Shown piece after piece: positions 26,333 through 34,782 of a DNA stretch of 64,000 nt; position 1 is the first letter of the stretch, and every line of letters begins with the position of its first letter. Both the position numbers and the translations under genes were made by a program. The stretch is from positions 1,612,001 through 1,676,000 of the forward strand of contig CP159990.1 of NCBI GenBank assembly GCA_040702975.1. The letters run 5' to 3'. A model generated the notes under the pieces. It had not been told where the DNA came from and did no database searches. It saw only the letters and a list, made by a program, of their open reading frames with translations. The DNA is from Roseburia hominis (lineage in GTDB: Bacteria; Bacillota; Clostridia; Lachnospirales; Lachnospiraceae).

Positions 26333-27625
26333 ATGAGTTACACAGGATATGAGCTTTTGTGGTTGTTTTTTGCGTATTCCTTTGCCGGGTGGGTACTTGA
26401 GACTTTGTTTGCCGCGGGCAGGCAGAAGCAGTTCGTGAACAGAGGATTGATCAATGGTCCGGTATGTGTAATTTATGGTACGGCGGCTGTTCTTATGACG
26501 ATTGGTCTAAGCGGCCTTGGTGGAACCTGGATTTTCCTGGGAGGCGTGATTTATGCGACGGCGTTGGAATGGAGCGCCGGACATTTGATTGCGCATTTTT
26601 ACCATGAGCGATGGTGGAATTATTCCGAAATGAAATGGAATCTGGACGGCTATATCGCAGCGCCTATGTCACTGCTCTGGGGCATGTTGGGCTACATCAG
26701 TGTGAAATGGGGGAATCCGCTGCTTACTGCTATGTACAGACTTATTCCGGGGCTAATCCGTGAAATTCTTCTATGGGCGCTGGTCGTGATCCTGGCGGTA
26801 GATGCATTGGCAACGTGTATTTTACTCATCGGAAAGAGCGGAAGAATGGACCGCTGGGAGGCAGTGGACAGCCAGTTCGCAAATGTGGCCGCACGCCTTG
26901 GAAAATGGATATCCGGGAATGTGGAAGCTCGTATTCATAAGGCGTATCAGACCATAGAGCGGATAGAGGAAGAGGAAAAAGAAGGAACGTTTGCGGAGGG
27001 CTGCGGATTCTACAAGGTCGTGATGTTGTTTTTTGTGGGAGCATTTCTGGGGGATATTACGGAGACGATATTCTGCAGGGTGACAGCCGGAGTCTGGATG
27101 AGCAGAAGCAGCGTGGTGTGGGGACCGTTCAGTATTGTCTGGGGACTGGCCATTGCGAGTGTGACGGCAATGCTGTATAAGTATAAGGATCGGTCCGATA
27201 GTTTCCTTTTCTGGATCGGGACCCTTTTGGGTGGTGCGTATGAGTATTTTTGCAGTGTTTTTACGGAGCTTGTGTTTGGAACGGTATTTTGGGATTACAG
27301 CGATATCCCGTTCAACCTGGGAGGAAGAATTAATCTGCTCTATTGTTTTTTCTGGGGCATTGCGGCTGTCGTGTGGTTCAAGCGGCTGTATCCGATCGTA
27401 TCTCGTGCGATTGAAAAACTGCCGGTGCTGTGGGGAAAACTTTTGACATGGGGACTGATCGTGTTCATGAGCTGTAATATTGTAGTGTCTTGTATGGCGC
27501 TGGTGCGGTATGACGAGAGAGGGAGAGGGATAGAAGCAAAGTCCGGGTGGCAGGAATGGGTAGATATGCATTATGACGATGAGAAGATGGATAGGATTTA
27601 TCCGAATGCTAAGACGGTGGAGTAG
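26333..27625 (+). CDS. Membrane protein with two CmpB-type (pfam06541) domains
   Basis: The 430-residue protein has two related halves. The first begins YELLWLFFAYSFAGWVLETL and continues FVNRGLINGPVCVIYGTAAV; the second begins VVMLFFVGAFLGDITETIFC and continues SSVVWGPFSIVWGLAIASV. Each half has about four membrane segments, a conserved Glu after the first helix and a Gly-Pro-x-x-x-x-Tyr/Trp-Gly loop. That is the signature of the putative ABC-transporter type IV family (ABC_trans_CmpB). A cytosolic linker of about 60 residues lies between. A short C-terminal tail is acidic. The function of the family is not established. Confidence 0.65.
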   Translation: MSYTGYELLWLFFAYSFAGWVLETLFAAGRQKQFVNRGLINGPVCVIYGTAAVLMTIGLSGLGGTWIFLGGVIYATALEWSAGHLIAHFYHERWWNYSEMKWNLDGYIAAPMSLLWGMLGYISVKWGNPLLTAMYRLIPGLIREILLWALVVILAVDALATCILLIGKSGRMDRWEAVDSQFANVAARLGKWISGNVEARIHKAYQTIERIEEEEKEGTFAEGCGFYKVVMLFFVGAFLGDITETIFCRVTAGVWMSRSSVVWGPFSIVWGLAIASVTAMLYKYKDRSDSFLFWIGTLLGGAYEYFCSVFTELVFGTVFWDYSDIPFNLGGRINLLYCFFWGIAAVVWFKRLYPIVSRAIEKLPVLWGKLLTWGLIVFMSCNIVVSCMALVRYDERGRGIEAKSGWQEWVDMHYDDEKMDRIYPNAKTVE

Positions 27626-27662
27626 GTGTGAAAAATTGATTTGAAAGTGATGGAGTATCATT

Positions 27663-28187
27663 ATGGAAAAGAGAATTGTTGGTAAAAATGTGATTCTTCG
27701 TGAGCGAAGAAAAGAGGACGCAGAATATTTTTCTTATTGGTTCAGTCAGCCGAGAATTATGCTTCAGTGTGGATTTACAGCTCCTCTTACGAAAGAAGAG
27801 GCTGAAAAATATGCGGATACAAAAGACAGCGACTGGTATACAGTAACGGATTTGAATGGAAAGATTCTTGGAGAGACAGGGCTTCTTAGAATGTGGCCGC
27901 AGTGGCATTGTACTGACCTCACTATTATTTTGCCAAATCCTGAGGATCAGAGTAAGGGGTATGGTACAGAAACTATTGAGTTAATGTTTCAGCTGGCTTT
28001 TAAAAAATATCATATGAACCGGATTGCAATAGGTGTTGTGGGACAGAATGCAGATGCATTGAGATTTTATGAAAAAGTGGGGTTTAAGAGAGAAGGAATC
28101 CAGGAACAAGGATATTATTATAATGGAGAATATAGTGATTTTGTTATGATGCGGATTCTGCGGTCAGAGTGGGAGAAACAATTGTAA
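27663..28187 (+). CDS. GNAT family N-acetyltransferase (RimJ/RimL-like)
   Basis: This 174-residue acetyltransferase starts with KRIVGKNVILRERRKEDAEY, as in the RimJ/RimL subgroup. It carries the acetyl-CoA loop NPEDQSKGYGTETIELMFQL and the late motif NADALRFYEKVGFKREGI, ending in DFVMMRIL. Such enzymes acetylate the N-terminus of proteins, polyamines or antibiotics; the target here is unknown. It stands alone 37 bases after the CmpB-type gene, with a weak ribosome site. Confidence 0.82.
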   Translation: MEKRIVGKNVILRERRKEDAEYFSYWFSQPRIMLQCGFTAPLTKEEAEKYADTKDSDWYTVTDLNGKILGETGLLRMWPQWHCTDLTIILPNPEDQSKGYGTETIELMFQLAFKKYHMNRIAIGVVGQNADALRFYEKVGFKREGIQEQGYYYNGEYSDFVMMRILRSEWEKQL

Positions 28188-28232
28188 AAATAGAGAAAAC
28201 TTTAAGTTTACTAATTCATTTGTGCATTTACA

Positions 28233-28299
28233 AAGGAAGTGCGAGCGCTGAAATTCCCTGGAGGGGCCATGATTCGAAGAATCATGGCATACTAAAAAA
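28233..28299 (+). repeat. Dispersed repeat family 2, copy 2
   Basis: It matches 788-848. Here the hairpin CCATGATTC-GAA-GAATCATGG (28267-28287) is perfect over nine base pairs. It lies directly upstream of the sugar acetyltransferase gene. Confidence 0.6.
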
Positions 28300-28323
28300 C
28301 ATAGCAGACAAGGAGGAAAAACA

Positions 28324-28941
28324 ATGAGCACAATGAAAGAAAGATTACATACAGGAGAGTTATATTATCCGCATGATGATGAGATTCTGGCAGACCAGTT
28401 AAAACGTCTGGATCGTCTATATGACTTTAACATGACGCGGCCTACGGAACTAGAAAAACGTGCGGCAATGCTGAAAGAGATGTTTGCGGAAATAGGGGAA
28501 GACTGTTATATTGAACCTCCCTTGCACACGAATATGGGCGGCGGCCATGTGCATTTTGGGAAGGGCGTCTATGCTAATTTTAATCTGACCATGGTAGATG
28601 ATACGCATATTTATGTGGGAGATTATACGATGTTTGGCCCAAATGTTACCTTGGCGACGGCAGGGCACCCGATTTTACCGGAGCTGCGCGAGCAGGGATA
28701 CCAGTATAATATGCCGGTGCATATCGGAAGAAACTGCTGGCTTGGCGCGGGAGTGATCGTTCTGCCGGGCATTACGATTGGCGATAATGTGGTGGTCGGC
28801 GCGGGAAGCGTTGTCACGAAGGATATTCCCTCTAATGTAGTGGCGGTCGGAAATCCGTGCAGAGTCCTTCGCGAAGTAAATGAACATGACAGGGAGTACT
28901 ATTTCAAAAACCGGAAGATTGATTATGAGACGCTGAGATAA
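28324..28941 (+). CDS. Sugar O-acetyltransferase (maltose/galactoside acetyltransferase type)
   Basis: The 205-residue protein has the short helical N-terminal Mac domain (MKERLHTGELYYPHDDEILA) and then a left-handed beta-helix of hexapeptide repeats, such as IYVGDYTMFGPNVTLATAGH, with the active His in ATAGHP. WLGAGVIVLPGITIGDNVVV and AGSVVTKDIPSNVVAVGNPC close the helix. Such enzymes move acetyl from acetyl-CoA to the 6-hydroxyl of glucose, maltose or galactosides, often as detoxification of excess sugar. AAGGAGG precedes the ATG. It is a single gene. Confidence 0.9.
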   Translation: MSTMKERLHTGELYYPHDDEILADQLKRLDRLYDFNMTRPTELEKRAAMLKEMFAEIGEDCYIEPPLHTNMGGGHVHFGKGVYANFNLTMVDDTHIYVGDYTMFGPNVTLATAGHPILPELREQGYQYNMPVHIGRNCWLGAGVIVLPGITIGDNVVVGAGSVVTKDIPSNVVAVGNPCRVLREVNEHDREYYFKNRKIDYETLR

Positions 28942-28987
28942 GAAGGAAAATCGGCTTAAGAAATCAAGTGTAAATGTGCAATTCTAG

Positions 28988-29031
28988 TTGCCATGCATAC
29001 CTGAAATAAGGTCCAGTGGACCTTATTTGGG
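28988..29031 (+). repeat. Palindromic repeat family 1, copy D
   Basis: TTGCCATGCATACCTGA is followed by the perfect 10-base stem AATAAGGTCC/GGACCTTATT around AGT. It lies 60-110 bases upstream of the decayed AAA-ATPase-like gene. Confidence 0.8.
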
Positions 29032-29138
29032 TGTAAGTGTGCGATGTTGGAGAGAGTTTCGGCTTGTTATTAGAGAACAAGATAGATATAATGGAAGTAA
29101 ATCATGACGCACGGGCGAAAAGAGAGGATAGTGGTTTT

Positions 29139-30532
29139 ATGGGAAGATTAGTATCGATCGGATATCAGGAGTATGATGATTTAGTCAGAAATCGTCTCTT
29201 TTATGTGGATAAAACCATGTTCATAGAAGAGTGGTGGGGGAGCAGAGATAAGGTTACTCTGATTACCCGGCCGCGCCGTTTTGGAAAGACCCTGACGATG
29301 AGTATGGTAATACAGTTTTTTTCTGTGGAATTTGCGGGGCAGGAATCACTATTCGAAGATATGTATATATGGAGAGATGAACAGTATCGCAAATTGCAGG
29401 GAACCTTTCCTGTTATCAGTTTAACTTTTGCAAACGTTAAGGAACGAAATTTCCAGATGACAAAGCAGAGAATCGGTCAGATTTTGACAGATTTATATAA
29501 TAAGCATATCTTTCTCTTGGACGGGAATTTGCTGACAGAAGAAGAAAAGGCATATTTTCGCAGTGTTTCGATGAATATGGACGAAACGATTGCAACGCTG
29601 GCTATTCACAAGATGTCAGATTTCCTCTCGCGTTATTATGGGAAAAAAGTTATTATCCTTCTTGATGAATATGATACCCCTATGCAGGAGGCATTTGTAA
29701 ATGGATATTGGGACGAATTGGTATCTTTCATGCGAAGTATGTTCAATGCGGCATTTAAGACAAATCCATATCTGGAGCGTGCGCTTTTGACCGGAATAAC
29801 CAGGATCAGTAAAGAGTCGATTTTTTCGGACCTAAATAACTTGAAAGTGGTAACAACTACATCGGCTGAATACGCGACCTGCTTTGGATTTACGGAAAAT
29901 GAGGTCATTGTCGCTTTGGCGGAATATGATATGTCAGGTCGGGTAAATGAAGTAAAAGATTGGTATGATGGATTTACATTTGGCGGGAATACAGACATTT
30001 ATAATCCGTGGTCGATTTTGAACTATTTGGATACCGGGAAATTAGGAGCTTATTGGGCGAATACCAGTTCAAACAGCCTGGTTGGAAAAGTGATTCGTGA
30101 AGGAAGCAAGGATATTAAACTGAATTTTGAGACGCTGATAAGCGGTAAATGTATCGATGTATTGATTGATGAACAGATTGTATATGATCAGTTATCTGTT
30201 AAGGAAAGCTCTATTTGGAGTTTATTGCTCGCCGGCGGATATCTGAAAGTAGCAAAAACTACCTTTGTAGAGAGAACGGGGCGTGTTTTTTATCGTTTGG
30301 CACTCACGAACAAGGAAGTCCGCATTATGTTCGAGAGTATGATACATGATTGGTTTTCTGATTATGATAGTGGCTACAATGATTTTATTAAAGCGCTACG
30401 GTGAATGCGGCCCTGCGACAGATTGAGGAGAAAGAGTATGAAGTTATGCTGGCGGCAAAAGGGATAGAAAAGAAAAGGATTCGGAAGTATGGATTTGCTT
30501 TCAGAGGTAAGAAGATATTGATAGGGAAGTAA
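29139..30532 (+). pseudogene. AAA-ATPase-like protein with lost PD-(D/E)XK nuclease domain
   Basis: The N-terminal 420 residues are the AAA-ATPase-like domain common in Lachnospiraceae. They include IGYQEYDDLVRNRLFYVDKT, the P-loop TRPRRFGKTLTMSM, LLDEYDTPMQ for Walker B, LTGITRISKESIFSDLNNLK and GFTENEV, with WYDGFTFG later. The full family ends with a PD-(D/E)XK nuclease domain of about 120 residues. Here the frame stops at 30402-30404. In another frame the extreme tail continues (LAAKGIEKKRIRKYGFAFRG, then KKILIGK) to a stop at 30530. The middle of the nuclease domain is therefore deleted. The ATG at 29139 follows AGAGAGGA; an ATG at 29091 is also possible. Confidence 0.75.
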
Positions 30533-30569
30533 GAAGGGGATATTGTATAAAAAGCGGAGAAGATAGAGG

Positions 30570-30599
30570 TTGCGATATGCTGAAAGAATGAGGTATAAT
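30570..30599 (+). promoter_or_regulatory. Promoter of the Septu pair
   Basis: TTGCGA (30570-30575) and TATAAT (30594-30599) are separated by 18 bases. Transcription from about 30606 would include the ribosome site GAAGGTGA before the GTG at 30633. Confidence 0.6.
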
Positions 30600-30632
30600 A
30601 ATTATATTCTGGGAGCGTAAGAAGGTGACATT

Positions 30633-31877
30633 GTGAGAATTGATTTTTTGGAATTAGTTAATTTTAGGAATATAAAGACAGAAAAAATCTCCTTTGAAGG
30701 CAAGAAATTTGTTGTTTTAATAGGAGAAAATGGCAGTGGTAAAACTACATTTCTTGAAGCAATTACGAAAGCGTATGTTCCTGTATTACGCGCTATAAAT
30801 GGTGATGCAGTGAAAAAATGTGATTTGACAAATGGCGATATCATGTGTGGAACATCTGGTACCGCAGTTACAATAGGAATTGAACTGGATCAAGAGAAGT
30901 ATGTTTGGACAAACAGAAGAAGATTCTCTTCCCAGGTGCCGTTTGAAGAAGTCATTGAAATGAAAGAACAAACGAACGATTTAAAAAAGCTGAAACAAAA
31001 ATATATTGACTGTGTGCTGCAAAAAACTTTGCCACTTGTACTGTATTATGGAACGGATAGAGTTATACGAGATATTCCTCAGCGAGGACATATAAAGAAT
31101 TTCGAAGTAACGGATTCATTGCGGAATTGTTTTGATAATGTGAATTATTTTAGAGATTTTTATGATTGGTTTAAAACGGAAGAAGATATTGAATTGCGTG
31201 GTTTGAGAAAATGTGCAGATTATCATAACACGAGACTGGACTGTGTCAGATCCGCTATTGAACGTATGATTAAAGGGTATCATAATCTTAGAATTGAATT
31301 ATCGCCGTCCAGAATGGTTTTGACTAATGATAAAGGGATAGATTTACAAATTGATCAGTTGAGCGGGGGCTATAAAGCGGTATTGTCTGTAGTTGCTGAT
31401 ATTGCGAAGCGCTTGTCGCTTGCGAATCCGGATTCAGAGAATCCATTGGAAGAGGAAGCAGTTATATTAATTGATGAATTGGATTTACATCTCCACCCCA
31501 AATGGCAGAAAACGATTGTCGATGATTTAAAGAGGACATTTCCGAATTGTCAGTTTATTATATCGACACATTCACCGTTCATCGTACAGGCTTTGGAGTC
31601 AGATGAATTGTTTGACATGAATACAATGCGATATGCTGATGAAGTGGGGAACTATAATGGCTGGAGCATTGATGCCATACAGGAGCAGAAGATGGGGGTG
31701 GAAAGAAAAACAGTTGTTTATAATGAAAGTATTCGCAGGTTTTCAGAAGCTATTGACAAGGAAGAGTATGATGAAGCAAGAGAATTGTATGAAAAACTGT
31801 TAAAAATGGTTCATCCGAAAAGCCAGGAAAGAAAAGTCATGGATTTGGATATGGAGATGATCGAAAATAATGATTAA
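30633..31877 (+). CDS. ptuA: Septu defence system ATPase PtuA
   Basis: This 414-residue SMC/Rad50-like ATPase starts with the usual N-terminal strand IDFLELVNFRNIKTEKISF, the P-loop GENGSGKTTF (31-40), a signature-like LSGGYKAVLSVVADIAKR, and Walker B AVILIDELDLHLHP, then the switch STHSPFIVQALESDELF. Its partner overlaps it and encodes an HNH nuclease. This pair and gene order are those of type I Septu, a phage defence in which PtuA holds and controls PtuB nuclease; that role is known for the family and inferred here. The GTG start has GAAGG 8 bases upstream. Confidence 0.85.
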   Translation: MRIDFLELVNFRNIKTEKISFEGKKFVVLIGENGSGKTTFLEAITKAYVPVLRAINGDAVKKCDLTNGDIMCGTSGTAVTIGIELDQEKYVWTNRRRFSSQVPFEEVIEMKEQTNDLKKLKQKYIDCVLQKTLPLVLYYGTDRVIRDIPQRGHIKNFEVTDSLRNCFDNVNYFRDFYDWFKTEEDIELRGLRKCADYHNTRLDCVRSAIERMIKGYHNLRIELSPSRMVLTNDKGIDLQIDQLSGGYKAVLSVVADIAKRLSLANPDSENPLEEEAVILIDELDLHLHPKWQKTIVDDLKRTFPNCQFIISTHSPFIVQALESDELFDMNTMRYADEVGNYNGWSIDAIQEQKMGVERKTVVYNESIRRFSEAIDKEEYDEARELYEKLLKMVHPKSQERKVMDLDMEMIENND

Positions 31878-32616
31878 ACTCGAAAGAGGGCTTCCGCCTG
31901 AAGAACTTACTGAGGAAGTAAAGTCTGAACTTACGCGCTTATATACAGAAGATAAGGCTAAAGATGTATGGAATTCACCCAAGATAAAAAAGCCGTTGAA
32001 GTCTGCGTTGCTTCAAATGAGTCATGGGAAATGTTCTTACTGTGAATGTGTATTGGAAATTGAGTCAAAGGATGCTACGATAGACCATTTTCTGCCCAAA
32101 AGTTCGCATATGGATAAAGTCGTAGAATGGAAGAATTTGTTTCCTGCGTGTTTGCGTTGCAATAGAAAAAAGAATGATAATGAAAATAGGATTGTGAATC
32201 CTTGTGAAGATGATCCGAAGGAGTATTTGGCCTTGTGGAAGGAGAATCCCTATCGGTTAAAAGGAATTGATCCTGAAAAAGTGGGTAGGAATACGATTCT
32301 TGCGGTGGGACTTAATGACGTTGATCGGGTAATGGTTCCAAGAATGACTGAGTGGGAAGATATACATCAAAGGCTGGAAGATATTTACGAAGATTTGCAG
32401 GAAGAAGGCTATAAGGAAAAATATAAAAGGCGTATGGAGAGAGTGATGGAAAAGTGTACAGTTAAGAATTCCTATGCCGCAGTAAAGTCGACTAATATGC
32501 TTAATGATACAATTTACATAGAGATTAAAAAAATTTTTGAGCATAACGGAGTATGGACAGAAAAATTTAAAGGTTTGGAAAAAGAAATGCAACGAATTGC
32601 ACTGGAAATAGTATAG
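31870..32616 (+). CDS. ptuB: Septu defence system HNH nuclease PtuB
   Basis: The 248-residue protein contains a zinc-type HNH module: CSYC (55-58), the catalytic region ATIDHFLPKS (69-78) with Asp-His, then FPACLRCNRKKND (91-103), giving the two CxxC pairs and the final Asn. A long helical C-terminal part includes KRRMERVMEKCTVKN. It is the nucleic-acid-cutting member of Septu. Its ATG overlaps the ptuA stop by eight bases, so production is coupled. A terminator follows, so Septu forms its own transcript apart from the Wadjet genes. The pair is more AT-rich than the Wadjet genes, pointing to separate arrival. Confidence 0.87.
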   Translation: MIKLERGLPPEELTEEVKSELTRLYTEDKAKDVWNSPKIKKPLKSALLQMSHGKCSYCECVLEIESKDATIDHFLPKSSHMDKVVEWKNLFPACLRCNRKKNDNENRIVNPCEDDPKEYLALWKENPYRLKGIDPEKVGRNTILAVGLNDVDRVMVPRMTEWEDIHQRLEDIYEDLQEEGYKEKYKRRMERVMEKCTVKNSYAAVKSTNMLNDTIYIEIKKIFEHNGVWTEKFKGLEKEMQRIALEIV

Positions 32617-32629
32617 CATTTTGTTACAT

Positions 32630-32672
32630 AACCGATTGGTTTTCAGAAATGTTGATCAATTGGTTTTTTATT
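32630..32672 (+). terminator. Terminator of the Septu operon
   Basis: AACCGATTG (32630-32638) pairs with CAATTGGTT (32657-32665), with one G-T pair, and TTTTATT follows at once. Confidence 0.7.
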
Positions 32673-32726
32673 GTAGGGAGTAATTGGCAGGATACCGAAA
32701 AAGGTTTATAAAAAGGATAGGGTTAT

Positions 32727-34124
32727 ATGATACTAAAAGAGAGAATCCCCAAAGAATTCTATAAATTATTCCGCACCCAGAACATGGATCTGTTCATGCA
32801 GGTTCTGGTGGCGATTTATGTGGAAAACAGCGAATACTGCACGTCCCTGGGCCTTACGGAGCGTGAGTGCAGAGGGATCATTAATGAAGAACTGGCCCGG
32901 AAGAATGCTGACTGGACCTGGGAAGTGTGGGAAGAGGCGGAGGAGATGCCGGTGAGTGCAAGTGCCGCATTTATTCTGGGACGCCTCGTGAGCTGGGGGT
33001 GGCTTCGCAGCGACTATGATGAGAAGCTGAATGAAAATGTCATCTCCTTTCCGGAATACAGCCAATTATATGTGGAGCTGTTCCAGAAGCTGATGCGGGA
33101 AGATAGCAGCCAGGAAAGAGAGAGTATCCTTTCCATTTACAGTGCCCTTTTTACCTATGAATCGGACAAAGAGAAGAATAACGACATTTTGAAAAATGCG
33201 CTGCACAAATCCCGAAGTCTGGGACAGCTCCTTACGAATATGCAGGACGGTATGCGGGCGTATTTTGATGAATTGGCAAGGCAGAAGGACTTTTTGGGAA
33301 TCCAGGAGGTCCTGATTAATGAGATGAACAATAAAGACAGCAGAAAATATGCGATCCTTACGACGACGGACAGTTTTTACCGCTATAAGGAGGCGGTAAA
33401 GGAGTTACTTGGCCGGATTTTGGAGATGAATGAACTGAGAAAGGAAGAGGACGAGAGAACCCTTCTGACTTTGGAAGAAGACAGCCTGCCTTGGAGGCGC
33501 ATGCAGAGGAAGTTGGAGAATTATGAGGAGGCAAGCCGTCTTGTCTATCTGGTCGAGAGGGAATTTGACCTCATCGAAAAGAAATATAATAAACTGATCG
33601 AGCAGAAAACGATTTTTGCGGGACGCGCGGCGGCAAGAATCCGCTATATTTTAAGAGAAGGAACGGAGGATCAGGATAGTACGGTGGTCCTCGCAGGCCT
33701 TCTTGGAAAGAGTGAAAAACGGGATGAGATTCTGGGGAAGCTGGCAAAGAAGATGTGCTTTTCCGCGCCGTACCGGTGCATTACGGAGGACAGCCCTTAC
33801 GCCAGAAGGGATCGCCCGGACTATGAATTCCGGCCTGAGCCAGTGGGAAAGACGGCGGGGCAGGAGGAGCAGATGGCGGATTTTGTGCCGAAGCCGCTCT
33901 ATACAAAAAAGCAGATCCGGGAATTTATGGAGAGGAACCAAAAGGACGGAGTCTTTACTTGGGACAAGGATTCTGTAAAAGGAATGGAAGATTTGGAAAA
34001 ATTGCTGTTTGTATGGCAGTATATGACGAAGGACCGGGAGAAAGAGTGCGAGATTGAACTGGGGGACGAGCTGGAAACGGACGAAGGATTTACGTTCACG
34101 AATTTGAAGATTCGTGCGAAGTAG
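32727..34124 (+). CDS. jetA: Wadjet anti-plasmid system protein JetA
   Basis: This 465-residue, mostly helical protein is the first of four genes in the Wadjet order. It starts ERIPKEFYKLFRTQNMDLFM and has a winged-helix-like N-terminal half and a long helical stretch (ELARQKDFLG, REFDLIEKKYNKLIEQKTIF). This layout matches the DUF5716-type JetA, the kleisin-like subunit found in Clostridia. It links the JetC arms in the loop-extruding complex that recognises small circular DNA. AAAGGA stands about 10 bases upstream of the ATG. The next gene follows after 24 bases. Wadjet subtype is not certain from sequence reading alone. Confidence 0.82.
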   Translation: MILKERIPKEFYKLFRTQNMDLFMQVLVAIYVENSEYCTSLGLTERECRGIINEELARKNADWTWEVWEEAEEMPVSASAAFILGRLVSWGWLRSDYDEKLNENVISFPEYSQLYVELFQKLMREDSSQERESILSIYSALFTYESDKEKNNDILKNALHKSRSLGQLLTNMQDGMRAYFDELARQKDFLGIQEVLINEMNNKDSRKYAILTTTDSFYRYKEAVKELLGRILEMNELRKEEDERTLLTLEEDSLPWRRMQRKLENYEEASRLVYLVEREFDLIEKKYNKLIEQKTIFAGRAAARIRYILREGTEDQDSTVVLAGLLGKSEKRDEILGKLAKKMCFSAPYRCITEDSPYARRDRPDYEFRPEPVGKTAGQEEQMADFVPKPLYTKKQIREFMERNQKDGVFTWDKDSVKGMEDLEKLLFVWQYMTKDREKECEIELGDELETDEGFTFTNLKIRAK

Positions 34125-34148
34125 AATATAAGAAGGGAATAATCAGAT

Positions 34149-34781
34149 ATGATCGAATATTTAAACAGCCTGTCGATCACGGAGGCGGAGGAAGTGAAGA
34201 GAACGATCCGCGACCTGTTCAAGCAGACCTGCATTTTAAAAATCAAATACGATCCGGTCACGCTGGTGTCGCGGGATAACCCCAGATACCGGATCTGTGA
34301 AAAGCATAAAGATTTTATCCGCGATTACCTGTCGGTCACCGGGTGCGAACTGCTCCATGACCCGCAGGAATCTATTTTTCGGATCGGCGGGGAGGGGATT
34401 GCCACCGAGAAGATGAGCATGACCACCACGCTGCTGGTATTGATCCTGAAACTCATTTATCGGGATAAGATCATGGGCGAGGGACTTAGGGCTACGGTGA
34501 CGAATTTAGAAGAGATCCGCGAGTACGGGAAGAATACCAATTTGATTAATCGAAAGCTGACGAACCAGGAATGGCAGGAGGCCCTGACGCTGATGAAATT
34601 TCATCAGATGCTGGAAATCCCGTGCGCGATCGTGAATGTGGAGGATACTACGCCTCTTTACATATACAGTACCGTCAACATTTATTGCAGGACCGCAGAT
34701 ATCAATGAGTTGGTAAGAGAGTACGAGGAAGAGGCTGTGCAGCTTGAAATGAAGGAAGCATTACAGCCAGGGGAGGAATAA
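34149..34781 (+). CDS. jetB: Wadjet anti-plasmid system protein JetB
   Basis: This 210-residue protein of the DUF4194 kind is related in role to the KITE subunit MukE. It has VKRTIRDLFKQTCILKIKYD, then a winged-helix part with YRICEKHKDFIRDYLSVTGC and FRIGGEGIATEKMSMTTTLL. The acidic tail (VREYEEEAVQLEMKEALQPG) leads into a stop two bases before the GTG of jetC. KITE subunits bind the kleisin JetA and DNA. The tight spacing shows one operon. Confidence 0.85.
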   Translation: MIEYLNSLSITEAEEVKRTIRDLFKQTCILKIKYDPVTLVSRDNPRYRICEKHKDFIRDYLSVTGCELLHDPQESIFRIGGEGIATEKMSMTTTLLVLILKLIYRDKIMGEGLRATVTNLEEIREYGKNTNLINRKLTNQEWQEALTLMKFHQMLEIPCAIVNVEDTTPLYIYSTVNIYCRTADINELVREYEEEAVQLEMKEALQPGEE

Positions 34782-34782
34782 G

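Noticed and set aside
32684..32712. TTGGCA-N17-TATAAA just before jetA, looking like a promoter
   Set aside because: Its predicted start near 32719 would fall after the ribosome site AAAGGA and only 8 bases before the ATG, so it could not give a normal jetA messenger.
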